Below are positions 9,877-20,689 of a stretch of DNA of 64,000 nucleotides, piece by piece; position 1 is the stretch's first letter, and the number at the start of each line of letters is the position of its first letter. The translations under genes were made by a program, and so were the position numbers. Below the pieces are notes generated by a model. The model had not been told where the DNA came from, did no database searches, and saw nothing but the letters and a program-made list of their open reading frames with translations. This DNA is from Epiperipatus broadwayi (Eukaryota; Onychophora; Udeonychophora; Euonychophora; Peripatidae): positions 6,348,853 through 6,412,852 of the forward strand of contig JAQFVV010000021.1 in assembly GCA_028023455.1 (NCBI GenBank). Direction: 5' to 3'.

Positions 9877-12296
9877 TTAATGCAAATCATCTGTGAAGAA
9901 TTCAGGTATAAGATTAATTTGTGAATTGGGATCAGAAGTATGAGATAATGGAGATGAAGGACCGTTATTTAAAGTAAAAATAGAATCATTTTGAGGAGAA
10001 GGTGACAGCGAAAGATCTAACTGCTGAGAACTTTTATCTCCCGACCATTTACTTTTTTTAATGTCCTTTTTCCTAGAACTCTTTGAACGTCTAGTCAAAT
10101 TAGTTTTCAAGACAGAGGGTGCAGTATCACAATCAGGATTAGAAAAATTATTTTCAAGTTGCGACTCTGAAGAATCATAAATCTTCCTTTTATTGTTAGA
10201 AGAACTAATATCAGTTATAAGTGATTGATCTTGCAAAGATGAGCAACCAAGAGTAGACTGAATGTTAAACCTATTCTCCCTCAATAACATATCCTCGTTT
10301 TGAACTGTATGAGATGAGTCAAGTGATGAAAGAGTAATGTCAGTCGGAATAGAAACAACAGACCCACTGACCTTCTTACTTAAATCAGTAGAAATTTGTG
10401 GTGGAGATGAAATAGTAACATCAGATTGTTGCACAGTGATATATTCACTCAAATGCTGCTTTTGCAAATCTTGCAAACCTTTAGGACTACATCTATGTGT
10501 ATGTGTTTTCTTAAGCTTGCAAATATTGCAAAACCCCTTTGGACAATCTTTACAAGATGAGTCCTCTTCTTACAAACAAAACATTGAGGTTGTAAACCTT
10601 TGATAGAGATATGTATTGGACCTTTATCAGTCTCTAAAGTAGATGGAATATCAATCAAAGGAAGACCTTTATTTAACTTTAAAGTAAAAGCAGCTGAGTT
10701 GCTGGGGAACTCTAAACCAACTCTTTTCTCAGTAAAATATTTAAATTGAGTTATTTCACCCAAATTAGAACATTGCCTTTGAAGATCCTTAGCTCCAAAA
10801 TTGGGATAACAATTTCTCACAAGACCAAAAGCTAGCCTAGGCCTGTCCATATCAATAACAACTAAAAATCTGTGATTTAATAAAAGCTGTTGTCTTCTAA
10901 ATTTTTCCTTCTCCAAGACATTATGAAACTCCAATATGATGTAACATTTATTAGGGTGATGATATAGGGTGATGATATAGCCTCTTGATAGCATCACCAA
11001 GTTTCAAATCCTTCAACAACTGAAAAAACTCATCAATAGGGAAAGTTATAAAGCTGACAATTACTGTCTGTAGTTGTAAGAATCAAATTATTGCTATTAG
11101 AAAAGTGTAAAAAAGAATTGAATAAAACCACTGGTATCCTAGAATTAAATTGAACACTTATATTTTGATGTTCATCAACCAAATCTTTATGATTAGAGAA
11201 ATTCAATATGGATGTATCTGCAGAAACATCTGACATTATTTGTTATTCATCATTCAGATCTAAATAACCAAATTTGTCTGACTGTGATTGTGCAAGTTCA
11301 GAGACTACATTATTATTAAGAACATGAGCATAACTTTTCTTTTTAACCTGATTATTATACACTTGTGTTATATTTTCTTTCAAAGTAGGAAAGGAAATAT
11401 CCTGTTTCTGAACTGAAGTTTTTTTTATCTGAAAGAGGCAAATTTCCATTCAAAGAATTAGATTCAGAAGAATGTAAAAGAGTATCAGATAATGAAAAAT
11501 CATTCAAATGCAAAGATCTCAAATTCTGTTTCATAGAATGTTGAAAGGCATTAGAAGCAATAGAAAATTGTGGTACTGCAGGCAAATACATTGATAGTTT
11601 ACTAGAAGATAGAGGCAAACCAGAAGTAATTAAATCAGAAGTTTCTAAATGAATGTTTTTTACTCTGTCAGAGTTTGCATCTGCTAGAACACAATTTGCC
11701 TGCAAAGCAACATCCATTACTTGAGATTTATCTTTGGCTAGTAATGTTTCATAAGACCTGATATTATACTCCAAGTCAGATGATGTAGTGGTAATATCAC
11801 CAACTGAAACTGATAATTTTTTATGGTGCAAGGTCTGCAAAGGCTTGGACAAAGAAGAACTAGCAACAGTCTTTAAATTATTATGCCTTGGAGATAGCTG
11901 CTTGAATAAATCTTTATTAGAAGAATGCATATCATTTAATTTGGCATAATCTTTTACCCGTGAACGTGTTCTATGTGAGATAAAACCATGTCCACTGGCT
12001 TGTAAAGAAATGTTTTTTTTAGATCCATCAAAAATACATATGTTGTTAATCTTTTGAATGTCTCTATTTTTTTGGCAACTTGAATTCGCATTAGAAGTCA
12101 CGGATAGCATTTTCTTTTTAACATTGATATTCTGAATTTTATCAGAGACATTTTTAACTTTAGAAAGTGGTTTTAAACTATCTGCTCTTGTTAAATCTTG
12201 CATACTTGAAGCTTTTGATCTATTAATGACAGAGTTTGAACAATGTATTAAAGAATCACTTTTAACTTTTGTTTTTTTGTTTACATTCGAAGATTC
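9877..12296 (-). pseudogene. LINE ORF1, RRM-like and CCHC zinc-knuckle RNA-binding protein, frameshifted
   Basis: The coding signal runs through five frames on the minus strand: 11355-12296, 11243-11449, 11033-11236, 10449-11000 and 9877-10476. Together they would make a protein of about 750-800 residues. The N-terminal third is Ser/Asn/Lys-rich and low in structure. The region around 10650-10950 looks RRM-like. CFVCKKRTHLVK begins a C-X2-C-X4-H-X4-C knuckle near 10590, and the shifted frame continues into a second Cys/His cluster. Such ORF1 proteins coat LINE RNA. At least four frameshifts show that it is dead, in contrast with the intact ORF2. At its 5' end it is fused in frame to a Gypsy protease fragment. 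Confidence 0.7.
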
Positions 12297-12505
12297 TTTC
12301 TGTATTTTAATGTGAGGGCTATCTGTGGATATTTCCTTCCACTTTTCCATAAATATTAAAGAAATTCCTGAGCCACTATCTATTGCCATTTCTACTCATT
12401 TGTTACTTAACTTAATCTCTAGCATGAATTGATCCTGCTCATTTTTAAGATATTTTTTTAAATTACTGTTTTCCACTGTTTCTGATCTTTACCATATTCA
12501 GATTT

Positions 12506-13205
12506 TCATTTAGGTTTGTAACATTTTTTGTTCCTCCATTTACAGCTTTTAGACAAATGACCTACTTTACCACAACAAAAACATTCTATTTCAAAACTTT
12601 TGCCTTCTTTAGTACAATCCTTATCTTTTCTCTCTATTTTAAAAATAGTATTTTTAGAGTTTTCCTCTGTTCTATTTGAAAAAGCTAAAGCTTGTTCTAC
12701 CACTTATTTGTATACTATTCCCTTTTGAATAGCACCTTCATAAGTCATCTGAGTTTCAATTAATAATGATTGACACAATTTATTGTCCTTCATTCCCCAT
12801 AATAACTGGTCAATAAGAATTTGTTTCACAAAGTTGCCGTACTTGCAATTCTTTGCTAATTGGCGTAGAACAATATCATATTCTTTAATCGATTCAAGTT
12901 TGTCTTGTTTGCGGTTTCTCAATTTTAACGTAGCTAAATACTTCGATGGTCTTGGGCTAAAATAATCTGATAGTCTTTGAACCAGGTCATCGTAGTTACT
13001 ACTATTTGTAACTTGTCCATTATACAATTTTTTTTACTATTTCAATAACTTTTCTACCTGACAAACATAATAATGCTGCTACTTTCCTGTCATTTTCAAT
13101 AATACTATTTAATTTAAAATAATTTTGTAATTGAAACACATAAAAAGGCCATTCATGTGGATTATCTATCCCAAATTCCGATATATTAGCTTGTCCTATC
13201 GACAT
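12506..13205 (-). pseudogene. Gypsy gag, copy 2, frameshifted
   Basis: Same product as the copy at 1730-2428, with the CCHC knuckle CFCCGKVGHLSKSC. It has Arg where copy 1 has a stop, but an extra T in a T run near 13030 shifts the frame after KVIEIVKK. It shares the TAA between IVY and VVEQ with copy 1. A 32-residue protease remnant continues at 12297-12389. Confidence 0.8.
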
Positions 13206-13312
13206 TTTAATTCTTTAACAACTCACCGACTTCTGAATTACTGTTTGGTGTACTTCTTTCATAAAGCTTGAAAAACAAGTTTTCTCCTTACTGTGCCAAA
13301 ATTGTGATGTAC

Positions 13313-14465
13313 TTGATTTAATGTTACCTATGAGAAACAACCAAATACATCTAATTCAAATAACTATTACTCTCTTGCATAAAATTAAGATATCCCACTT
13401 ACAGATACAAGATTTTATTAGTATGAAAAATAACAATCATTTATAAACAGAATTATCATTAGTTCTACTAGTGCCTGTAAGGATTACAAAAATAATAATA
13501 AGACAGGTATAGTATGTATAATTACCCTAGGTCAGTCTTTGGTATTTTCAGACCCGAATATCTGGTTTCTCCTTCCATCGTTGGTCCTGTTCTGAATTCG
13601 CGCTACACTTAAGTCTCTCAGAAAATCAGGACTGACACTAATCTGTCCTTTCTCTGCTAGATTATATCTACTCTTTGTTCTATTGTTTATTCCTTATCAA
13701 TTTTAATCACCAAATTATTCTGGGCTTATTTCTGAACTAATTAATTAAATTGTTCTTTACCTTTTTAATCCTTCATTTAATTAATTATTTATTCAGATCT
13801 TCCATCTTGTTTTACACCTTGCTTTTTATACAATATCTATATGAAAAACCATTTGTAATTTCTAATTTTCATTTTTATTAAATCAACTAGTTTACTTTCA
13901 CATGTAATTATTTAACACTTTTAACTTCTGGAGTACACACAGTTTCAAACGTATTTTTTCTTAATATTAATCATACTACAACATAACACTCTCATATATA
14001 TCTCTATTATATGAAGAGTATTTATCTAGAGTAAATTGTTACATTCTTATTTACCATTGTCAAACTCCCTCCACTCGCAACTTTGACCCCATCCATTTCA
14101 GATAAAAACAATAATGATTATTACTAATTATTTTCGAAATTAGAGATTATCTTTAGCACAGATATAAACTTTAAACCTCACTTAAAGTAAATATATCTGA
14201 TTTTTTTAAAATTTACACACACCCGGAGTTATTCACCTTTCTCTTTCCCATATGTAATATCTTTACAAAGTATAATAACAACTATTTCCTATTGCATTGT
14301 CAAATGTATACCATATAATAATCAATTGACGAAATACTTTATTACTTTTACAATGCTTTATTATCCACCTTTTTCTTCAGTTAACAGTTTCGATTTGGAT
14401 AATAAAGCATTGTAAAAGTAATAAGGTGTTTCATCAATTGATTATTATATGGTATATATTTGACA
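13313..14465 (-). repeat. LTR of Gypsy copy 2
   Basis: Bounded by TGTGATG and TTTGACA like the LTR at 2526-3687, with the same primer-binding site just inside it. It carries the same ~190-bp palindrome at its outer end (about 14285-14477). Confidence 0.6.
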
Positions 14466-14477
14466 ATGGAATAGGAA
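14285..14477. repeat. Palindromic repeat, second copy
   Basis: Mirror-image arms around a loop containing CTTCAGTTAACAGTTTCG, matching 3508-3699 with only a few differences. Confidence 0.7.
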
Positions 14478-14548
14478 TTAGTAGTTATTATACTTCGTGA
14501 AGAAGATAAAGGAATACCGGAAATAAAGAAAAGTTTTTTAAAAGTTGA

Positions 14549-15118
14549 TTAACAAGTGTAAATATATAAAATTTATTAAGCGTAAACAGATAATATTGTA
14601 ATAACATGAAAGCTAAGGCCTTCAACAGATATGCCTTAAACATGCTAATGTGACAGTCAATAAGATGGAATAAAGTCAGAACTATAAGAAAAAGATGGAC
14701 CCATCTTCATCTATGCCTCAATTATATATAAATAAGCCGGACTCAAGCATTTTGAACTAAGAGTGTGAAGCTTAAATACCTTCACATTTAATTCACTAAA
14801 TATTATATATAAATAAACAATGCAAAATCTTTCGATTTACTACGAAGCAATTTTTTTTTTAAATCTAGTGAAATGATATTAACAAATGTAAATATATAAA
14901 ATTTATTAAGCGTAAACACATAATATTGTAATAACATGAAAGCTAAAGCCTTCAACAGATACACATTAAACATGCTAATGTGACAGCCAATAAGATGGAA
15001 TAATGACATCACATGGACCTCTCAATTCTCAAACACAAGTCAGAACTATAAGAAAAAAGATGGACCCATCTTCACCTATCCCTCAATTATATATAAATAA
15101 GCCAGACTCAAGCATTTG
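14549..15118. repeat. Two direct copies of a ~220-bp repeat
   Basis: AAATATATAAAATTTATTAAG through ATAAGCCGGACTCAAGC (14557-14755) recurs at 14889-15117. The second copy contains about 35 extra bases (TGACATCACATGGACC and following). The first copy joins directly to the outer flank of Gypsy copy 2. I see no coding potential. Confidence 0.7.
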
Positions 15119-15265
15119 ATTGTAACAGTGAGATTAGGAGATATAAGCTTCTGAAGAAGATTGCTGGGGTAATCAAAACTGTTAACTGAAGAAAAGGGTG
15201 AATAATAAAGCATTGTAAAAGTAATAAAGTGTTTCGTCAATTGATTATTATATGTAATATCTCTA
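15119..15265 (+). repeat. Single-arm copy of the palindromic repeat with a degenerate hammerhead-like segment
   Basis: AATAATAAAGCATTG through TTGATTATTATAT matches one arm of the LTR palindrome. Upstream is CTGAAGA, then a possible hairpin, then AAAAC, which looks like a hammerhead core with G12 changed to A. It shows what the palindrome loop was before it was shortened. Confidence 0.45.
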
Positions 15266-15408
15266 TAGATATAATAAACACCACCATACTTTCCCATTTT
15301 TTTAAAAATTCATGTAAATAAAGATACAATAAAAGACAAATGATCATTATTTTATTGAAAAGAAATTTATGAAATATTATGTAACTTGATTTTTTTTTAT
15401 GTGTCAAA

Positions 15409-15479
15409 GCATCGGTCGGGAAGCGAACCCGCGATAACTGCTTGCAAGGCAGCTGTGCTGACCACTCAGCCACCAACAC
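15409..15479 (-). repeat. tRNA-derived SINE head (anticodon TGC)
   Basis: A cloverleaf can be drawn on the minus strand: acceptor GTGTTGG/CCGATGC with wobble pairs, D arm GCTGAGTGGTCAGC, anticodon loop CTTGCAA, T loop TTCGCTT. The T stem has a mismatch. It is followed by TTTGACACAT and an A-rich tail, as in the related copies at 45890, 55299 and 62315, so a SINE head is more likely than a working tRNA-Ala gene. Confidence 0.6.
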
Positions 15480-16430
15480 TTGACAACTTGATTTTTTTTT
15501 ATAACCTGATAATTTTATGTGATTTATAATTACATACAAATAAATATTACTTTTTAAATTTTTAATAATATTTAAAATTGTGATATATAAGTTCTTTTTT
15601 TTTTTTAATGTTAATAAAGTAAGTAATTTTAAATTCTTTTTCTATCACTTTTATTATTATAATTGGTTATGTTTCTACATTTGCCTGTAATAAAAATAAA
15701 TGAATTTTTCAAAAGAATTATGCAGTTATATTGATGGAGGAGTAGCATTAACGTTCTTTTAATCTCTAATGAAAACCTTATTATGAAATAAGCAGAAAAA
15801 ACATTACGGACACCTAGTAATTACCTAAACACATTTTATAGCTAAAGACTATGGTCTTTCATGAAAGCACTGAATCAATTTAAACCTACAGCATATTTCA
15901 TGTTAAGAAAGTCTAAATTTACTTTGTCAGTGGACATCTAAACTATCGAATATTTACTGTTTAAAAAAATGAATTAGATATAAATTTGTTTAGATATATA
16001 GAGGAAAATGATCATATCCAATATGAATGGCTAATTATAATGATTTTTCAAAGAGTGAATATATATATATATTGTTTTCACTTAATACTAATCATGAATG
16101 ACATAGACTAGAGTATACTTCACAACTGAACTGTTTTGAGAGTTTTTTTCTTGACTAAAAATAATGGAAAAGATTAATTCGATCTTAAAAAACACATTAA
16201 AAGAAAAAAAAGTTGAAAATATCCCTATTTGGTTTATAAATACTTTCTAATCTTTCCCAGAAATTATCCAATATGTTTGATTTAATAGGCCAGTATCAAC
16301 TTCCGAGTCAATAAGTCATTGTGATATATATATATATATATATATTAGTTAAATATATGTATATTGTCAATCTCCGAGTCAGTAAGTTATATATATATTT
16401 AAATATGTGTATATTGTTAATACTAGACTT
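15480..16430. other. AT-rich stretch, nothing identified
   Basis: Only short TA runs (16066, 16325) and A/T homopolymers are seen. No open frame or repeat match is supported. Confidence 0.5.
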
Positions 16431-16439
16431 AATGTAATT

Positions 16440-16694
16440 ATAATGGACCTAAACTCAGACTCTTTATATCTATCCAATCCATCTTATACAATAACCATAT
16501 ACATATTGAAACAGATAAAAAATCTCCAATATAATTATTTCATGCTAAACTAACTGATGAGTACTGGTTCAGCACAAAATATATATATTGGAGATCATTT
16601 ATTTTTTCACATGTATGTGGTCATGTGTGTCAGTTGTATAAGATGGATTGGATAGATGTAGGTTGTTTGAAAGTCTGAGTTCCAGTCCTTTATA

Positions 16695-16700
<6 letters not shown>
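16440..16700. repeat. Palindromic hammerhead/tRNA-box repeat, copy a
   Basis: The left arm (AAACTCAGACTCT, ATCCATCTTATAC) is mirrored on the right (GTATAAGATGGATTGG, GAAAGTCTGAGTTCCAG). The right half has CTGATGA at 16554-16560, a hairpin GTACT/AGCAC and then AAAA, so the GAAA of a hammerhead is lost here. TTGGAGATC follows, where the intact relatives close helix I. Confidence 0.65.
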
Positions 16701-16725
<25 letters not shown>

Positions 16726-17548
16726 ATTATTGCCTAATTTATGTAGGTAAATTTATATAATTTTATAAAGAAATTATTATATAGAAATTAAAATGCAGTG
16801 AATTAAAGGTGGTGAAGAAATAATTTTACATTATTTAAAAAATAACATTTCATGAAATGTTCTCATAGATGGCAACTTCTGGATGAAGACAATTTCATTG
16901 TAATTTGTACATCATAAGAAAAGATTTAATATACTATGTATTAACTCCTTCAATGGCCTTTTACACATTAGGTATTATTCTCTTTGCTCAATTTTTGTAT
17001 AATATTCCATCAAATTTGAAGTGGTATTTATATAAAACAAACACTCTTCTTAAGAGCTGTATGAGAGACCAATTGTAGCATTTACTTTACCATCTTACAG
17101 CCATTTTAGTTTTTATATTGGTAGAATAAATGCAATTGCTATAATAAATGTTGTAGACTGATAAAGCATACATATGTGCATGACATTTCAGGGTTTTTTC
17201 ATATTGACTAAGAATATCAAACATCTTTGTCAAGTTTTGTAAAGCTTAGTTATCAATCTAATTCACTTATCAATTTATTTACACTTTTAGCAATGAAGAT
17301 AAATTATTGTATTTTTAAAATTATTTTGCCATGAACGTAATTAGTTATAAGCCATAAAAATTGTTAGAAATTAATTAAATAGATAAAAAAAAAATTCCCT
17401 TCTTTATCTGATTTTTAAAAAATTTTTTATTTCAATTTTTTTTTTTCTGTTTTTAAAAGTTTATTTGTAATTTCCATTAGGAAAACATCGTTTGTGCTTT
17501 TTAAATTTGTGTATACAGGTTATAAAAATTGGAATGGAAAAGTTTATG

Positions 17549-17760
17549 TTAAATCATTTTTTCATATAGTGGAATGATTGAGGAAAGAATGTTTCCAGCA
17601 CTGTGATTGGTGATTTCAATTTGCTTATTTTGGGAAGGATTGTAATAATCAGAAAATAATAATAAATTCTTTACAACAGCTATATAATAAATAATAATTT
17701 TATACATTAAAAGCCTTTTTTTCAACATCTGATTTAGTGCTCTTTTCAAATGTTATTAAT
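17549..17760. other. AT-rich spacer, no supported gene
   Basis: From about 16700 to 17770 there are TA runs and A/T tracts. Short open frames on either strand lack any recognisable motif or codon pattern. Confidence 0.4.
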
Positions 17761-17869
17761 CTATTTGATAAATATAGAGGATTTGAACTCAGACTTTCAA
17801 ACCACTTCACTATCCACACTATCTCATATTACTGATAACATGACCACACACACACACAAAAAGATAAAT

Positions 17870-17924
17870 AATCACCAATATAAATATTTCATGCTAAACC
17901 AGCACTCATCAATTGGTTCAGATT
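17870..17924 (-). ncRNA. Hammerhead-like motif, copy b left arm
   Basis: Read on the minus strand: AATC, TGA, ACCAA (helix I), TTGATGA (C3 changed to T), helix II GTGCT/AGCAT with loop GGTTT, GAA, a short AT-rich helix III, A17, then TTGGT and GATT closing helix I. Probably weakened by the C3 change. Confidence 0.5.
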
Positions 17925-17976
17925 ACCATCTCCCATACATATGTAGCACTGATTATATATATGTATGGCAGATGGT

Positions 17977-18059
17977 AATCTGGACCTACTGATGAGTGCT
18001 GGTTTAGTATGAAATATATATATATATATATTTATTTATATATATATATATTGGTGATT
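17977..18059 (+). ncRNA. Hammerhead-like motif, copy b right arm, helix III expanded by TA repeats
   Basis: AATC, CTGATGA, helix II GTGCT/AGTAT, GAAA, then a long TA tract and TTGGTGATT. The core is intact. The TA growth sits where helix III belongs, so the fold could be kept as a longer hairpin. Confidence 0.5.
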
Positions 18060-18439
18060 ATTTATCTTTTCTGCATGTGGGTGGTCATGTGTATCAATAG
18101 TATGAGATAGTGTGGATAGTAAAGTGGTTTGAAAGTCTGAATTCAAATCCCCTATATTTACAATTAGGCTTTAGGTTTAAGAGTGCCTAGTATTTCAAAT
18201 CCTAATCTAGTTTATGTTGACAAATTATTTCAGACATAAAATGGTCCAGTGTCCAATAATGGAATTAAAACAAACAATAATAATATAAATAATTAAAACA
18301 AATCAAAACTCTCATATATAAATTCAGTATTTACAAAATAATTGACCATATCTTAATAATACATTAAATAAATATTATATGCATTTTTTTTGTACAATTA
18401 TATATATCATCTTTTTTTAATTTTCCATTCATTTTTAAA

Positions 18440-18640
18440 TATTTAAAAAGTACTCATATAATTACTCAGAATTATTTTTAATATTGTATGTTTCACATAT
18501 TTGTATTCCTTTTGGATCTTTAATGTAATTTAAATATTTAATATTTTTTAAATTTTTAAATTACATCAAAGATCCAAAAAGAAGACAAGTATATGACTTA
18601 CTATATTAAAAATAATTTGAGAAATTGTACGAATATTTAC
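18440..18640. repeat. Imperfect palindrome, ~90-bp arms
   Basis: GGATCTTTAATGTAATTTA is mirrored by AAATTACATCAAAGATCC around a loop of about 20 bases, and the similarity extends outward to TTATTTTTAATA/TATTAAAAATAA. Probably a foldback-type MITE. No TIR-transposase family is recognised. Confidence 0.7.
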
Positions 18641-20060
18641 AAGACTTCTATAAATTTGGTTAACCAATATTTAAATAATTTTAGTTTATTAATTGTTATT
18701 ACATTTTTATTATTGTATGCTAATTCCTCTTAATGAATTTTTATCAATAGTGGCTTTACTAAACTATATATTAAGTCATACTATCAAAATTTTTTGTTTT
18801 ATTTAAGTTTGCTCCAGACTTTTATGCATAAAATGGGGTATTTAGAGGTTTGTTTTAATATATTATTTGAATATTTAATGCAAAACAAGTATATTCCATA
18901 TATGTTTGCCATTAAATAACAGTAATCTAGCTATATAACTACATGGGCTATTTTTTTTTATTTGTCTTCTGATTATTGAAGTCATTATGGTTGTTTTTCC
19001 ACTCCGTGGATGATGTCATCAGCCATTTCTTTTTTACTCAGCAGATATCATTTATCAATGTAAAGTTAAATACATAGAAGAGATCAACAAAGGCTTTTAC
19101 AAACTGTTATAACATGTAAAAACAAAATGCACATACATGAATGTAATATTTAAATATAAGTATAGTGTATATACTCAACATAGATATAATTAAAGAGGAT
19201 TTGAACCCAGACTTTCACTGTAGGGAGTTTGGGTTCAAATCACCTTTGAATAAAATTGGTGGGAATGACTTTGCTGCAGCATACCAGATTAATGGTAACG
19301 AATTATTAAAATAGCAAAGAAAAGTTATTTAGTGAATAAAATTCCAGAATGTGCTCAGTTATGAACTACTAAATATCTGATGTCTCAATACATATTTTTA
19401 TCTTGTTTTTTATTTGTTAGTAATAATCATTGATGCATTTATTCGGAATAATTTACATTAAAGTTGTAGGTAGAATAAGTTTGATGCTTGTAAATCAAAA
19501 CGTAAACATTTCCTATTAATAAATATTGAGCATATGATAAAATATATCGAAGAGATTGTGATGAATAATGGTTCAGTCCAAAATGCATAGTGGGAGTCAC
19601 ATATCTTTTTACGTGTTTTTATTTAAATGTTTTAAGAATGTGTAGTGAAGTGGAGATTATTAAGTATATCCCTAAAAGATATTACACATGGAAACTGAAA
19701 TATGAAGTTGATTACAACATGTGAGTATATTTAACACAAAAAAACATATCTATATTAATCTTTACTGGTTTAAACTTTATATCTGGACTAGTGATAATAT
19801 CCAATATAATAAATGATTAGAGATAATTGCTGATATCTTTAACTGGATAATTTGTGTCAAAGTTGCAGTAAGAATAGCGATGTACAGTGGCTAATAGAAC
19901 AATACCCTAAGTGGTATACTTGTAAATCAAAATATAACCATTTACTATTGATAAATACTGAACAAATAATACATTTATATGTAAGAGATTATGACCTGGG
20001 CCAACTGATGAGTGCTGGTTCACCATAGAATGCATCTTGGGAATCATTTGTTTGTTCAAG
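18641..20060. other. AT-rich stretch with degraded copies of the palindromic hammerhead repeat
   Basis: Most of it shows nothing. At 19198-19250 an inverted pair (GATTTGAACCCAGACTTTCA, GTTTGGGTTCAAATC) is a shortened box-B end. At 19983-20040 GGCCAACTGATGAGTGCTGG is a degraded hammerhead core followed by AGAA. Another degraded copy is near 19560-19600. Confidence 0.5.
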
Positions 20061-20280
20061 AGTCTTTATTATTTGTTTCAAGAATGGGTGACAGAATAAA
20101 AATAATTTAGTAAATTTAACTGCAAAATTACTAATTGTAGAAATTCTTGATTATGTATATTTTGAAAGAAATATATTGTTTCAAAGAATATACACATTAT
20201 AAAAATATTTCAAATGTAGTAATGACCAACAATACATTTCATGATATTAGCTTACACATATTTTATTTTTTAACAAGTTC

Positions 20281-20686
20281 TTCTATTCTCCCTATTTTTT
20301 GCCATTTGTGCAAGAAATAGGTTTAGATTGAAAGAATTAAAAATTCTTTCAATTTAGGCTGGTAGTTTGATAGTCAATCAAAAAAATAAATGGAAAAAAA
20401 GATACATTATATGAAAAAGGTCTAAATGCCCTTCCTGTTCAAAAAAAATCTTGATAAAGCTTTTTATTGATGAAAACCGTAATCTAGAAACTTATTTGGG
20501 AATATTGGATGGTGGACACAATTGGATAAGGATTTATAAAGTATTGTTGGCCTAGTGGTTAGCATAGGTGTCTTCCAAGCAGCTGGTCTGGGTTTGCCTC
20601 CTGGTCAATGCTTACCCCATAAAAAAAATGATGTCTATTGATTTCTAAAGTTTACATTAGATGGCGTAAGAGTAGGGAGAATAGAA
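20281..20686 (+). repeat. Inverted-ended composite with a degraded hammerhead and a tRNA-like head
   Basis: TTCTATTCTCCCTATTTTTT at the left is mirrored by AGTAGGGAGAATAGAA at the right. Inside, 20472-20515 reads like the 466-bp family ribozyme with decay (TTGATGA, TAGAAACTT, GGGAATATTGGATG). A tRNA-like segment follows at 20541-20611. Confidence 0.6.
20541..20611 (+). repeat. tRNA-like SINE head (anticodon loop CTTCCAA)
   Basis: GTATTG/CAATGC acceptor pairing, box A-like TGGCCTAGTGGTTAGC and a T-arm region GGTTTGCCTCC. The T loop is degraded, so it is not a working tRNA. It is joined to a degraded hammerhead segment within one inverted-ended element. Confidence 0.5.
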
Positions 20687-20689
20687 AAA

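Larger units (their letters stand above)
3753..12296 (-). mobile_element. Two-ORF non-LTR retrotransposon (LINE), Tx1/L1-like, carrying an internal satellite array
   Basis: On the minus strand ORF1 (RRM-like region plus zinc knuckles) precedes ORF2 (AP endonuclease, RT, C-terminal CCHC). The 3' untranslated part ends near 3753. The 5' limit is set where the sequence abruptly becomes Gypsy protease at about 12297. Only a few tens of bases separated the two ORFs before a 2.7-kb satellite array was placed in a TA-rich spot between them. I see no clear target duplication at the outer limits. Clade assignment rests on ORF2 layout and is tentative. Confidence 0.75.
12297..14533 (-). mobile_element. 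Ty3/Gypsy element, copy 2 (LTR, gag, start of protease)
   Basis: It closely matches 1520-3752: the protease DSGSGISLI region, zinc knuckle, gag, primer-binding site and LTR. The match stops at CTTTCTGTATTTTAATG near 12297, inside the protease, where the LINE 5' end begins. RT, RNase H and integrase are missing. The outer flank beyond the LTR (ATGGAATAGG through ATAAAGAAAA) is shared with copy 1. Confidence 0.85.
17774..18164. repeat. Palindromic hammerhead/tRNA-box repeat, copy b
   Basis: Arms GATTTGAACTCAGACTTTCA (left) and GAAAGTCTGAATTCAAATC (right) are inverted, with ACACTATCTCATA/TATGAGATAGTGT between. The GAATTCAAATCC end resembles a tRNA box B. Each arm carries a hammerhead-like core, one on each strand. 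Confidence 0.8.

Noticed and set aside
15409-15479. Functional tRNA-Ala (TGC)
   Set aside because: T-stem mismatch, several wobble pairs, and the same downstream TGACACAT and A-rich tail as the clearly degraded heads.
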